Made by a program: the position numbers and the translations under genes
Shown: one piece after another, positions 47,689 to 59,452 of the stretch
Layout: every line of letters starts with the position of its first letter
How positions within the stretch are numbered: the stretch's first letter is position 1
Assembly: GCF_050948215.1 (NCBI RefSeq)
Contig: NC_135149.1
Location: forward strand, 13,497,001 to 13,561,000
Source of the DNA: Halictus rubicundus
Lineage: Eukaryota; Arthropoda; Insecta; Hymenoptera; Halictidae
Direction of reading: 5' to 3'
DNA length: 64,000 nt
The notes under the pieces: model-generated
The model's input: the letters and a program-made list of their open reading frames with translations, nothing else
What the model was told of the DNA's origin: nothing
Database searches by the model: none

Positions 47689-50600
47689 TCGTTTTGTACT
47701 TCGTCTACTAATGTTGCACATACACGCGCAAAATCCGCGTTCCAATGGTCACCATTTAGAACGTATCAGGAGCGTATCCAAACAAATTGAGCACAAGTCG
47801 GTCAAATTGAATGCTAAACGCTGATCGCATCGAATCACGTCTTGCGTATTGTTTGCACGGTGGAGCGATTGCGCCGACTATTTATTAAGCCGGTGAAAAT
47901 AACGCAGAAGTTGCAACCAGCAGTTTATGAACGCTTAATGGAATTGACTTAGCCGGAGTATTTACGTAATATCAAGTCACCGATAACGCTTTATTCCGAT
48001 GAAAGCGAATATTTCATGGTGAAATTTTAATTACGATAAAACACCGGATAACCTTAAAATATCGCGGTTTTAATTCACGCTGTTGCCAGCCAGTTTAACC
48101 GTCGTTTCCTCTACAGAGTTCTCGGCCCAACGAAAAATCACTTGATTTATCTATTTAAACTTTCTACTTGAAATTCCCATAATTACTACTCCTCCTCCGC
48201 CCCCTCCACCCCCCACCGCCTTTACTTTGTGGTATAAATGAGGTAACAGTTATTTGAACGAGGAATGTCTAAAAACTTTTTTCAATGAAGATTGCAGAAG
48301 TTTTATTACTATCCCCAGCGCGTATATTTTCGAATCACAATAGCGCCCGCGGACCATTGTTTCCGATGACGCTAATGTTATAGTCCCTGGATTATTCGTT
48401 CCTGGTGAGAGCAAGGACATCGTCCTGTTCGCCGATAAAAGAGAAACTTTTGAAGTTACGCGCGGGCGATATCTTGATGACGGTTCGTGAACGACTACGA
48501 ACAAACTGTTTATGAACGGTCGTAAATCAGTTTATTATTTCCCATGTTCCGGAGAAGGTATTCGATGTTAGTTTTTCTGCAACATAATTCGACGTTTTGT
48601 ATTATTGAAAACAATGCTGTTGGCAATTTATGACTGCAGGTTTTTATGCCGTTAAAACTTTCGGAAATGTGCAAGAAATATGCAAGAAGCATGTCCAAAG
48701 TATTTTAAAAAAATGTGCGAGCCACATGCTAGAACAATGCAGGATGTATGCGTATGTTGCATACATATTTTACGCAGATTTAAAAATTATTCTTAATTTA
48801 TTTTCAATTTGAGGACAGTAGAATAAAAATTTGGCTGTGAAAATATTATCATTTTATGCTATTGATTAGTTATGTAACTATTATACTTCTTTTCTATAAA
48901 TCATATATTCCGCTACTGTTTCGTATTTAGCAAATTATATTTCGATCTAATGGATCTTGTTTTCAATTACCAATGCATTAACAATTGATATCAGTTGTGT
49001 TGAATTCGAAAACCTCGTAACATGAGTAATACGAATGTAGTAATTCGAACGTACATTGCTTTTCAGTATGCTGTGCGCGGAATTGGTAATATGGGTTATC
49101 TGCATGTAAAGTCAAACAAAACGTCGTTCACTATCAAATTTAGGCCAATATAGAATTTACACAAATTCAACAATCTAGATCAACTTGTTAATTAAAATTG
49201 TAGAAAATAAAAATAACGATGATTTTTATGTCTCTTTATCTTAAAACATATGTAAATCAGAAACAAAAAGATAAACATTTTATTACGTGACGACATGCTG
49301 ACGATGACCAGTTATTGGGAAGAAAATTGAAAAAGTATTCGGAGTACAATGGGTTAACTAATAAATGGATTAATGTCTTCGATGTGTTCAAAACCTTTAG
49401 ATACTTCTTCGGTTCGAACATTCGGAATTTGTCAGGTGTTCGTGTAGATTTGTGCAAGTGATTGATAATATTCTTAAATGGTAGATAATATTTTCTAAAT
49501 TCTTTGCGCAGAAACTGTGGTCGTCGATTGCGAGAATCTGTGTTTGAATTTTTCTGACGTCACTTTTTGTAGGATGCAACCCGGAGTACGGTACATTTCT
49601 GAAAAGCTGGAGGGGACAGGAACAATTTAAACGGATACAGAACGACCCGTATTGGCACATTAAATTGGCAGATCAATGGAGGCCACGTTAACTTGTTTGC
49701 TTTTCAATTTCCATGATAACTGTACTGAACCGGCGCGCGAGAAATTCCTTCCAGCTTGTTCGGCACACGCCCTTCGATGCAATGGGGGTCAAGTGTTTTA
49801 CGCTTGTTAACACGCGATTCGTGATCTCATTAATTACGTCGGCACAGAATTCTTGATTGTAAATCGAATATTGTGTAAAATTTCGTGCGTTCCGCTTGGA
49901 GACAATAATTTTCTAAATAAATATCAATGATAGTCTCCCAATTATCTGCGACGCCTTTATGATAAATACGTGACCGAGTGATTGATTAAACATTGATGGT
50001 GTTTTAATTGTCTGTCTTCATCGATTCAAATATTCCCGTTCGCGAAAAGTGAGCGATACAATAAAGAGAGTTAAAGTCTGCTTTCATTATCGGGCCGCTT
50101 ATTAATATTTAATTAAATTAATTAAGAGAGCCAAGGGTGGCAAAGTTGAAACGATCTGCCTCGTTATAAATATTGCAAGCAGGAAAAGTATGAATATTAA
50201 TATACTATATCGTTCGCAAATGTTGTTCGCAGAAGAATGTAGAAGAGTCTGTAAAATTTACGGTAGACAAGCTGCAAGCATTTGCAAATCGATTTTTAAT
50301 TTAATTTCCTGTAACGAATTGCACCCAATATTTCGGCCACCGATTATCAATGTATGTACGAACACGTTTTTATCTGCAGCTTTTCAATTTGTGTCCATTA
50401 TTTCTGCGTATTGTTGCACTCCTATTTTAATCGGCAGATTTTCATTCCGTTTCCATTATTTCTGCATATTGTTCCGGATTTAAATCGATTTTCGTTTTGT
50501 TCCAATTACTTCTGCATATTGTTACGGCGAATCAAAATACTATTAATCCAACATAGTCTCGGTGCGTTATTTGCGCAAACGGTTACTTACGGGAACGGTG

Positions 50601-51282
50601 AACTCGCACAAAAATAGTTGATCGACCCAGGCGACCCAGGACATTACTATCCAATTTCGATTCCACGTGTACACACTGTGTCTCGATTCTATTTATGAAG
50701 AAGCTGGAAGTGAGAAGGTGGGTGTTGCGTGCTGTTTGGTCATGAAGATTGATAACCCGGGAAGAGAAACGAGCAGTAAATACGTGACGTCGCGAAAGGT
50801 GACGTCTATCGAGCAGCACAGTGATCCCCGTAGGGGTGTACAAATACGGGGGTAGGAAGTTAAGTATGAATAGATCGGTAGCGTAACGCCTGATCAAATA
50901 GACGGAGCAACAGCCGGGGAATGGTAATAGTCGTTTGTTTTTCAATTTCTCACGGTATTGTGAACACGTACATGCACGAGCACGCACACCTGCGGCACGG
51001 CCATTCGTTCAGGTCACCCGGGACAGGAGAATTTTCTTCTCGGAGTAACGACGCAGGATTCTGGGAACTGTCGATCGACTTTCTTCGTGATAGATAGCTC
51101 CGACGGTAGTCTAGATTCTCTGCTTAGCTCCCGATCTACGACGGTACAATCTATCTTGCGCGTAATCACCTGCTGAAAATCTCGATAAGCCTTCTGTCTT
51201 TGATTTTTCCACGCAATCATTCCACGGGAACGCTAAGCAAATGTACCGGCTCCCGATTAAAATTGGCAGGCTATTTGAAAAT
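47689..51282. other. non-coding stretch
   Basis: No gene is recognised. Mostly AT-rich, with GC-richer parts at 50640-51230 that contain chance frames. A decayed tandem repeat at 50390-50525 is listed separately. Confidence 0.4.
50390..50525. repeat. degenerate tandem repeat, three units
   Basis: TTCTGC(G/A)TATTGTT occurs at 50402, 50460 and 50510, each preceded by a TTTTC...TTCCA-type stretch. Spacing is 58 and 50 bases, so the units have diverged by insertion or deletion. Confidence 0.65.
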
Positions 51283-51290
51283 TTGTAAAG

Positions 51291-51454
51291 GGTTCAACTT
51301 CACCTTGACAACCCAGAAATTTTTAACTTTTTACTATATGATCCTGTACATCTTGACGAGAAAATGCCAAAAATCGAAGTCTCAAGGCGAGGAATTCATT
51401 GTTTAAAGTTGAGCGATCACACTTCTTTCTGGGTTGCCAAGTTGAAGTTAAGCC
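51291..51454. mobile_element. fold-back family D, copy 4, with near 8-bp TSD
   Basis: The left arm starts GGTTCAACTTCACC and matches copy 2 through GGCGAGGAATTCA. The short right end CTGGGTTGCCAAG...GAAGTTAAGCC completes a 164-bp deletion derivative. The flanking octamers TTGTAAAG (51283-51290) and TTTTAAAG (51455-51462) differ at one base, which supports the 8-bp duplication seen at copy 1. Confidence 0.75.
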
Positions 51455-51462
51455 TTTTAAAG

Positions 51463-54400
51463 TCTGTGGTCCATGGTTAATTTTCAACTTCAAATCAACA
51501 ACTCCTCTTGGCACAATCTTTCTGAGACACCCTGTATTCGCAGTACTGTTTTTCCTATTTTATATACGCTCACATAATTCGTTGCGGAATATTTTTTGGC
51601 GGGGGTATTATTTACAATTTCGTACATTTTCCATCGTAATCGGTGTTTTGATTAAGTTATGGTAACGAGGTGTGCTCAACGAATTCTGATACATCTACGG
51701 GAGCGTTACGTTTGGAAATTAATCCTCAGCCGTGTCGCGAAAATATCGCCAGTTCTTTTGTCGCGCGTATCCATTGATGACGTGGACAAAGTCGAGTGCT
51801 TCGCAAAGGCAGCGACCTACGATTTGTCAGAGCCCGCAGGATCGTTCCGCGACGACAAAAAGAAATGTGTGGCACGTCCCGCGACAAAATCTCCTTTTAC
51901 ATTATCTCGAATCTCGTTTGTGCTCGAAACCTCAAGCTTCTCAGCGACAGACGTTCCTTTACATGTTGTACACGCTGCAGGACTGATTCGTTCAGTAGCT
52001 TGACAATACCTCGCATAGCCGTGGTCCGTTTTTGAAAAGAGGAAACCACCTTAAAATCATTGTTGCCCTAGTTGTTCACCTCGCTACTTCTTTATATGTG
52101 AGAATCTCTATACGAGTTCCTATTTGCATAAATTATTTTACGAAAATCTGAATATGGTAAGAATTTATTTGACTAATGAAATAACCCATCGTAATCAAAA
52201 TGAAACAAAATTACTGTCCACTTTCGTTGACATACACGTTTTTTTGTATTTTACATGTTTATATGTGCTGCTGATGCATAATGACATTTTTGTACACAAA
52301 ATAATTATTTTTTGAAGCAGAGTCTGTATAGGAGTTTGCGTTAGGTCGCAAGTTGTCTTTATTACTTAAAGAACAATGTAAGCTAGATGTAAATTTTACC
52401 TAATATAAACTGGTTTATATTACACTGTTTACGGGAATGTACTTTCGGATAACTGAAAATAATAGTACAAAAGCACGAACGCGCATAGAACGCGTAGCCG
52501 TACAAAGTAACACAATCATACGCAGCTACACAAATCAATTTCATTAGGTTCGATTACATTCAGCTGTCGGGAGTTTTATTGTTCGCTTGCAACCCCATTG
52601 TTGTACAATTCCTGGCCCTTTGTGATCCCATGCCTCGCGAAATCCAATAATTCCACTCGAAATTGAGTGGCCAACATCAACGTCAAAATTAACACCTCGG
52701 ACCCCTATTGTTTGCGCGGTCATGATCGTCTTTTACCGCAGCCACGTAGTATGAGATTGCATCGACAAAGCACAGACGTTTGGCATTGTGATTTCTATTG
52801 GCCGTTGATCGCGTTATCAAGAGAAACAGCAGATCCCAGTGACAGGTGTCGATGCCTACTTCGTTATTGATTGCCGTCGTTTGGTTCCGATAATCATACG
52901 AGTTTCTACCTAACCGTGACCCGAGATCGCCCGCGATAGATTAGTCTCTGAACCTTCAGCGCCGGGTTCAAGCATGCTGCAGACGTCATAATCATGTCAT
53001 AATCATGGGACTGAACCAGTGATAAGCGCGTTAGTGCTGATCCTTATCCACGTTCCACCATGGCACACTGATAAAACGATATTATTTAGTATACCGAGCT
53101 AAAATAATTTCTGCACAAATGAAATATATTAGTTTCTCCAAAATGTCCTCTAGTTTTATGTCCTCTAATGTTAATATTTTAAGTTAATATTAAATGTCCT
53201 CTATTGTTGTCTAACATTCGGTATTATATTTAATTTGAATTTTAGTCCGCGTGTAGTAGTTATACTACTTTAGTAGACAAATTTTTTTTTAAATATAGAA
53301 AATGGTAGCAATTTATAGAACGAGCAGTTCTCAATTTAGTCTAGGCCAGTTCCGACCTAAAGCGTAATTAAATAAAAAAAAATTTAATTTCGGAAAATAA
53401 ATATTCCCTGTAAAATTCGTTAAAAATGTCAGACGAATTTTTGGCGAATTTAACGAAAAAACATTTATCTATAGTATGTACATGTTAAAACCCTGCACGA
53501 TGAAAGTATTTTATGGTTGTTTTATTACGCATGAATTAAACAGTTTAACCTGACAGTGTGCATAAAAGTTATTTGTACAATCTTGTACTTTTAATGAAGC
53601 ATTTCAAAATGGCCGGCTGGTTAATTCAGATATGTTTTGTTCAGAAAATTTTCATGGGGCCGACAAGCTATTCGTTAAAATGTACACGTGAAAGTGCAAG
53701 AATGGAGAGGTGAACAATGAACGTTCCGTTTCAAGAGATTCCGCTGACAAAGCATCGAACTTGATTTTACATGGCAACCTGTAACAGGCTTAATGCATCC
53801 ATAAAGTAGATTAATTACAAGCTACTGTTACATGGTCGTGGAACCGCTATTTATTAGCCCAATCTGAAAATCATTGTACAATGTGCGAATATAATTTATC
53901 AATTGTGGAAGTTCGATATTTCCTTAATGTTTCAACTTTTACCAGTGTTTAATCGTTTGATTTAATCTACGTTTATCGATTCTAATGCATCATAATTAAC
54001 GAATGATTTCTTATTGTAGTTAACACTTACCAGACGGCACCCTTAATTTATTAAATATGTCACAACCTGCAGAATAATTTATATATTTTAATATATTATA
54101 TTTCGCTTGCGTATTGCCACTAAACGTAAATGAAACATCTGTAATGCAGCATTTTCGTAACATCCTCCAAATTAATAACATTTTCGTAAAAGCTTCTGAT
54201 CAAATTATTTTTTACTGGAAATACGATGCTGGTAATACTTCGGTAATATCCTGACCGAAGTACCAATTTCATATAAAATCTGTGACTCGATAATTTAAAT
54301 GAAGAGGTTTCAATTTAATATCATTACTTCGAGGACTCTATCGACGTTCATCTCGTTATCAAACGAAAACTCTCCACTTTGTAAATTATCTCTTGATAAC

Positions 54401-54600
54401 AGTATCTTCAAAAGATTTTATGTTCTACATATTACCGTTTACTTGCAATTATAAATAATATTCGTCTCGCAGCAGTCTTTACTATATCGCAACGTACCCT
54501 TTTCAATTTTGAGGTAAAGGTCATCGTTGTTCTCTTATTTTTTATTCTCTTTGACAATTCCAATAAATACATTGATGCTATTTGAAAATTTTAAACACTT
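51463..54600. other. non-coding stretch
   Basis: No gene is recognised. GAGACACCCTGTA at about 51522 resembles an insect transposon end. 51660-52040 is GC-richer and has three overlapping plus-strand frames in different phases. 53080-54600 is AT-rich; ATGTCCTCTA occurs three times at 53143, 53158 and 53194. Confidence 0.4.
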
Positions 54601-54611
54601 TTACCTAATGT

Positions 54612-55061
54612 TCACAACCGTGAAAAAATTGAATTGTGTGCTTTAATGTAGCATAAAAATCTATTATCCTTGACCCTTTTCCAAAATACAAAAGTGTTAC
54701 AATGATTAATGGCGTTAGCAAATTCTTCAATTGTATTTGAAGTTTTTAACGCTACATTTAAAGCTACTGTAATTGTTACAAATCTGAAGAAATTTAATTG
54801 TCCCCCTTTAATATTGTGAAAACATCCATTATCCGTGACTATTTTTCGGAACTGTCTTTCAATGATTAATGACATCAACATTTGACGACTCGAATTTGAA
54901 TACACAGTAAAACAGCTTTCCGATGTTATCAATGTACAATTCATCATCCGCCGGAGATTAAAGCTCCATTTCATAAATCCCTGTCTCCCGATGCATATTC
55001 CCCGGATCCGCGGGATTTGAATAAAATTTGAATTTCGCAAGAAGAAGTTCCCCCCATGCAT
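54612..55061 (-). CDS. unrecognised 149-codon open frame over a diverged tandem repeat
   Basis: The frame begins at a true ATG (55061) and runs 149 codons in AT-rich DNA. At DNA level the 54626-54730 and 54790-54890 segments are diverged copies 164 bases apart (ATTATCC(T/G)TGAC and CAATGATTAATG in both). In translation this gives two related stretches around DN and F..IK. I recognise no family. Length is near the chance limit, but the repeated structure keeping one frame open is notable. Confidence 0.15.
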   Translation of the reverse strand: MHGGNFFLRNSNFIQIPRIRGICIGRQGFMKWSFNLRRMMNCTLITSESCFTVYSNSSRQMLMSLIIERQFRKIVTDNGCFHNIKGGQLNFFRFVTITVALNVALKTSNTIEEFANAINHCNTFVFWKRVKDNRFLCYIKAHNSIFSRL

Positions 55062-56359
55062 TTAAGGTGAAGTCAATAACAGCAACATTCCTTAGACGTT
55101 TATAAAGAGCACGCGAATGTCGGGCCTGCGCGCAACAACTCCATAAACAAATGGAATCCCATCGCTGGATTGTTTTGCCGACAGTAATCTCTTTTACCTC
55201 CGCGAAACGCGCTTTGATTGTTTACAACGTTTGCAATTTTCCGAGGTAAACCGTCCTCGACTCATTTTTCCGTCGAGTTAAATCGAAAATATTGTGCCGT
55301 TGCGAGCGCAAGCGAGCTTGAACACAGGGACACAAGAAAATTACAAGCAGCCGAGGGGGACGTCGCCACTTCCGGATTACGTTCCGTTTATTAACAGTTC
55401 GGGGTCGCAGTTGGGTCAACGATTATGTCAGTTTGTTGCTTTTGGAAAAAAGGTTCCTGTTGTTATAACGTGTTCCGTTTCCTTTGACACGCTACTGGAA
55501 GAAAGTAGTGTGACAAATTGATTTGAGACTCGAAACATCTTTCGTCACGCGTCTTTATCCCGTCAATAATTTGAACAGCTTGTAAACAATATATAAATAT
55601 TCTTAAAACTCATTAGTCATTGTACTGCTTTCAATTTCACGTTCACACTTTTGTCATAAGTGTATCAAATATACAGTATAATACTGAAAATTTTATTTAT
55701 TCAATTTAATTTAATTTAATTTTTTTCAGGTAAAATAATAATAATTCACGTACGGTGTCCTCTACTATTACATACAGTATTGTACAGAATGTCCATAAAT
55801 TACAAGACGTAATTTACTAAACACTATTAGTATTAGTTTATTAGTAGCTTTGATTGGTATCGCAACTCGCTAAGGGGACTCGAAGAAATTCCGAGGATCT
55901 CGCGAATGGGCAGAATTATTGTTAATTAACGGAAAGAGTGGATTAAGGGATCACAGAGCCCACTACTCGAGGACCCTCCATAAATGTCCCCATAGCGATT
56001 GACTGATTCCACACACTTGTCTAACAAGGGGTTTTCGTTCCAGTGCCTGAATTGGTAATCAATATCATAAAGAGGTGGTACGCTGGTTACTCTTCGTACG
56101 AGAGATCGATGCTTCCGTTTAGCTATTAAATTAACGTACACGCCAGTTCTTTCTTCCATTGGTCATTCTCTGTTTGCTCCCCTTTTTAATGGCAGTGTTT
56201 ATTAAAGTTTTGTGTGTTGCGAATTGTTCAATCGAGAACCGTAGACAATACAGTTGCCCTGGAAAGCGACTTAACAGTTCTTCAAACAGACGACTGGTCC
56301 GTTATTGTTGAAAATATAGAACTCCTCATTCGTTACCGGGTGTATTATCAAATCTCAGT
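55062..56359. other. non-coding stretch
   Basis: No gene or repeat is recognised. 55100-55500 is GC-richer. Confidence 0.4.
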
Positions 56360-56627
56360 GGTCCAGAAATTGTCTACCTTTTTCTTGTGATTATTGGCTT
56401 AGCAACGAGAAAGCGATATTACTTTGCACGTCAGCTTGAAATAATCACAAAATTTTAACTCGCAAACACACACGCGACGTCACCATGTCATCTTTACACA
56501 CGTATAACTTTTGAACTAGTGATCTCCTAAGATTGAAACTTGGATTTTCAGAATTTACTCGCCGCAATATACAGTATTAAATTTGAAAAAGTTCGAAATT
56601 TCTGGTTTCCGCAAGTAAAGTTTAACC
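56360..56627. mobile_element. fold-back family D, copy 5
   Basis: The left part (GTCCAGAAATTGTCTACCTTTT) and the right part (TTTTGAACTAGTGATCTCC ... TTCTGGTTTCCGCAAG, then TAAAGTTTAACC) match copy 1 more closely than copy 2, so it belongs to the same subfamily as copy 1. The extreme left end is lost, so the duplication cannot be tested. Confidence 0.65.
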
Positions 56628-57912
56628 TACAATTCGATGAATCAGACGAACAGCCGTCGAGGAATGCTCGCTGCGGATTTTAAGCAGTCGCAAGCCTTTT
56701 GTCGCGCGGCTGCGGCAAACGCGGCGATGAAACGGCGGGTTGCATGCCACGAAGAAAAGAGATATTTTATCAGGTTTTTTACAACGCTCGTAAAATGAGT
56801 TGTCGGGGGCGTCTGACTAGAAAGCTATCTCGCCGGTGATCTTTGTACCAGCACCTCCTCCGGAGCCATACCGTTTCCAACACGTACAAGGTATCGGGTG
56901 GAATTTAGTTCGAAGGGAATCGCGAACTACGCTAGATCGTCTTACGAAAGGATATTCAGTTTCGAATTTTGTTTTATTGCCCTCCCGCTCGAATCCTGTT
57001 GAGCATCGACCGGATCGAATTATGCAAATCCACCTTTCCCACGATGATGGAAATTTTATTAGTTTCGCCGGAATTCGTATGTTAATTCCGTGCAAATGTT
57101 CCTTTTCCTCCCCGTTATATTCGAACCGATAGCCCCGACGATACGAGCACAGACGTTCTCGCCGGGAATCCTACAGTCATGGCAACAGCTATCGATAAGA
57201 TAACTTCTGTTGAAGTTCACCGGGAGTTTATAGAACGCTCGCGGGAACGAGAAATAATTCATTCGCCGGGAAATAAGAATTATTAAAAGTATGTCGATCG
57301 GGGATCACTGAATTAACATTTCCATACGATGCCGAATGGTCGAGACACACGAGTTAGGTTTACGACAGAGACGTGACTTTTTCGACATTTTTGGTATTAA
57401 GATTTCACCGAGAACTCCGCAACTTTACTGTCTCGTTCGTTATTTCCATTTATTGCCACGGGAACTACGAGGCATTAGTCTGGAATGGAGAGTCCAGGTT
57501 TATCCAGAAGATGGTTTATCTCTTGTTTTGTAACAATTTCTGTTCGAGCTTGCACGATGCATCGAACAAAATATCCTGATGAATGTTGAAAACACGGTTT
57601 CACGGTATAGATACTTTGTGATCTTTTGTAAACAAGTACCTTAGAACTTATTAAACAAACGCTTAAGAAATTCAAAAGAACATTTAACCGTGAAATATAT
57701 ACGTAAATGTTATAAATAATATTCAGAATGTAATATTCATTAAAAATAGCTTTAAATGCCGTAGTAATAAACTCAACTAATCAGTGCAGTCTCCTACACG
57801 CCATTAAGTTGTGGGTACTCCATTTCGTTTAACCATCTCCCACCTCGAAATGCCATTTAACGAGCACACGACCATAAAAGACCATTTCTACTGAAACGGC
57901 AGGGTTAAGTAG
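56628..57912. other. non-coding stretch
   Basis: No gene is recognised. 56640-57260 is GC-richer, with opposed chance frames. Confidence 0.4.
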
Positions 57913-58322
57913 TACAGTAAAGTCTTGATCCAATCCGGACGGAGCTACACGATCTTAGTCAGTTCGCCTATCCCCTCCACTGGGGGTTATACCACGCGAG
58001 GGGCTGAGTAGCTCGAGCTGTCTCGGTTGCCGAAGAGTGTATAGTGTAAACATTATAGCGTAATCCGATACCGGGCCGGGAATATCGGTGTGACCCACTA
58101 CTAATCCAATTACAAAACTTCTTTATTTTTCATTCTCTTTTTATGGAACTTTCACCAACTTATTTGTGGCATTTTTCTGATTAAAATGACACTAAACACG
58201 ATATAATTTGGACTGTATTTAGTAGTTTAATTGACGGTATGTAGTGCGCCTTCTAGTGGTCCTACACGATTTATGTCACAGCATGGACCCGAGGATTGGG
58301 CTTAGATCAAGACTTTACTGTA
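57913..58322. mobile_element. MITE family B, copy 2 (longer, with core)
   Basis: The ends TACAGTAAAGTCTTGATCC and GATCAAGACTTTACTGTA are inverted repeats with TA at each side. The subterminal GGAGCTACACGATCTTAG and CACAGCATGGAC blocks match copy 1. About 145 bp longer than copy 1; the extra interior includes CCGGGAATATCGGTGTGA and CACTACTAATCCAATTACA, which recur with few changes in family A copy 1 (about 6246-6310). Confidence 0.82.
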
Positions 58323-59360
58323 ATCAAAGTTCAGCCGCATGGATGCTGTACCCTTTCATCTGTACCTCGAGTACTAAAATCATCACCGGTCATCGTTGTA
58401 AATGAACAGCTAAATATTCAACTCCCACGAGAGAGAATTGAGGGAAACTGTTACGCTCCGGGCGAAAACGTAAACATTCACGAAATATGCCGAATCAAGC
58501 AAACAAACAAACAAGATCAATCTGTATTTCGTTTGCATTACTTGCTTGCGATTGTATTTGGAACTATCAAGGGATTTGCTGAAACTTTGGTATCATAGAG
58601 AGTATTTCTCACGAAACTGTTTGTCACATATTTCTTCAGCTGCTTCTGAATGGAATCCTTAAAATTTCGGACAAGGTTCATAATATCTCAGAATATATTA
58701 AAACTGAAGGACATTCTGTAAAACTGCAATAGCAAATTTCAGAAAATTTAACTTATTTAATACTAGATTACTAGAGTACTAAACGGAGACTATTCTTCAA
58801 CGAAATTTTATTGATTAACTCTGCATAAATGCGTCTCTCCAATATCAATAATCGGACATTACCTAAATTCAATTTTTCATGGATCGAATATTTTATTGAA
58901 TACAAAAGCTTAATAAATATAACGCCTAGCTTAATAAAGCTTAATAAATAAATTAAATTACGAGACCGAGGACGTTACACATATACGACGATTGTATATA
59001 TATATTAAAAAATCGATGCAAACAATTATTACTTTGCAGGTCCGCAGGCTACCAACGATTCATAAATTGTTGCAACAAGAACTGAAAAGTGTACAAAAAG
59101 TAAAGTATACAAAATATATAGGAAATATGTCGCATATTCAGTTATTTGTCTTTCATGTAAAATATGTAAAATCATACCAGTTTACCCAACATGTCTTAAC
59201 AATTTGCATGCTACTATGGATTCATTGTTGAAGGCATTATTACTTGATCTAACAAGTAGAAGATTCCAGCGAGCCATCTGTAAGCTAGAAAATTTAATAC
59301 GGATGTTTCCACGGCGCAGACATTTGTACCTTTCAAACTTCTCTCTCATTTGTACATTTG

Positions 59361-59362
<2 letters not shown>
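58323..59362. other. non-coding AT-rich stretch
   Basis: No gene is recognised. AGCTTAATAAA occurs three times between 58907 and 58950. Confidence 0.4.

Positions 59363-59446
<84 letters not shown>
59363..59446. repeat. (CT)n microsatellite, interrupted
   Basis: About 84 bases of CT with one CGCT interruption near 59402. It is preceded by two close CATTTGTACCT phrases, a local duplication. Confidence 0.97.
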
Positions 59447-59452
<6 letters not shown>

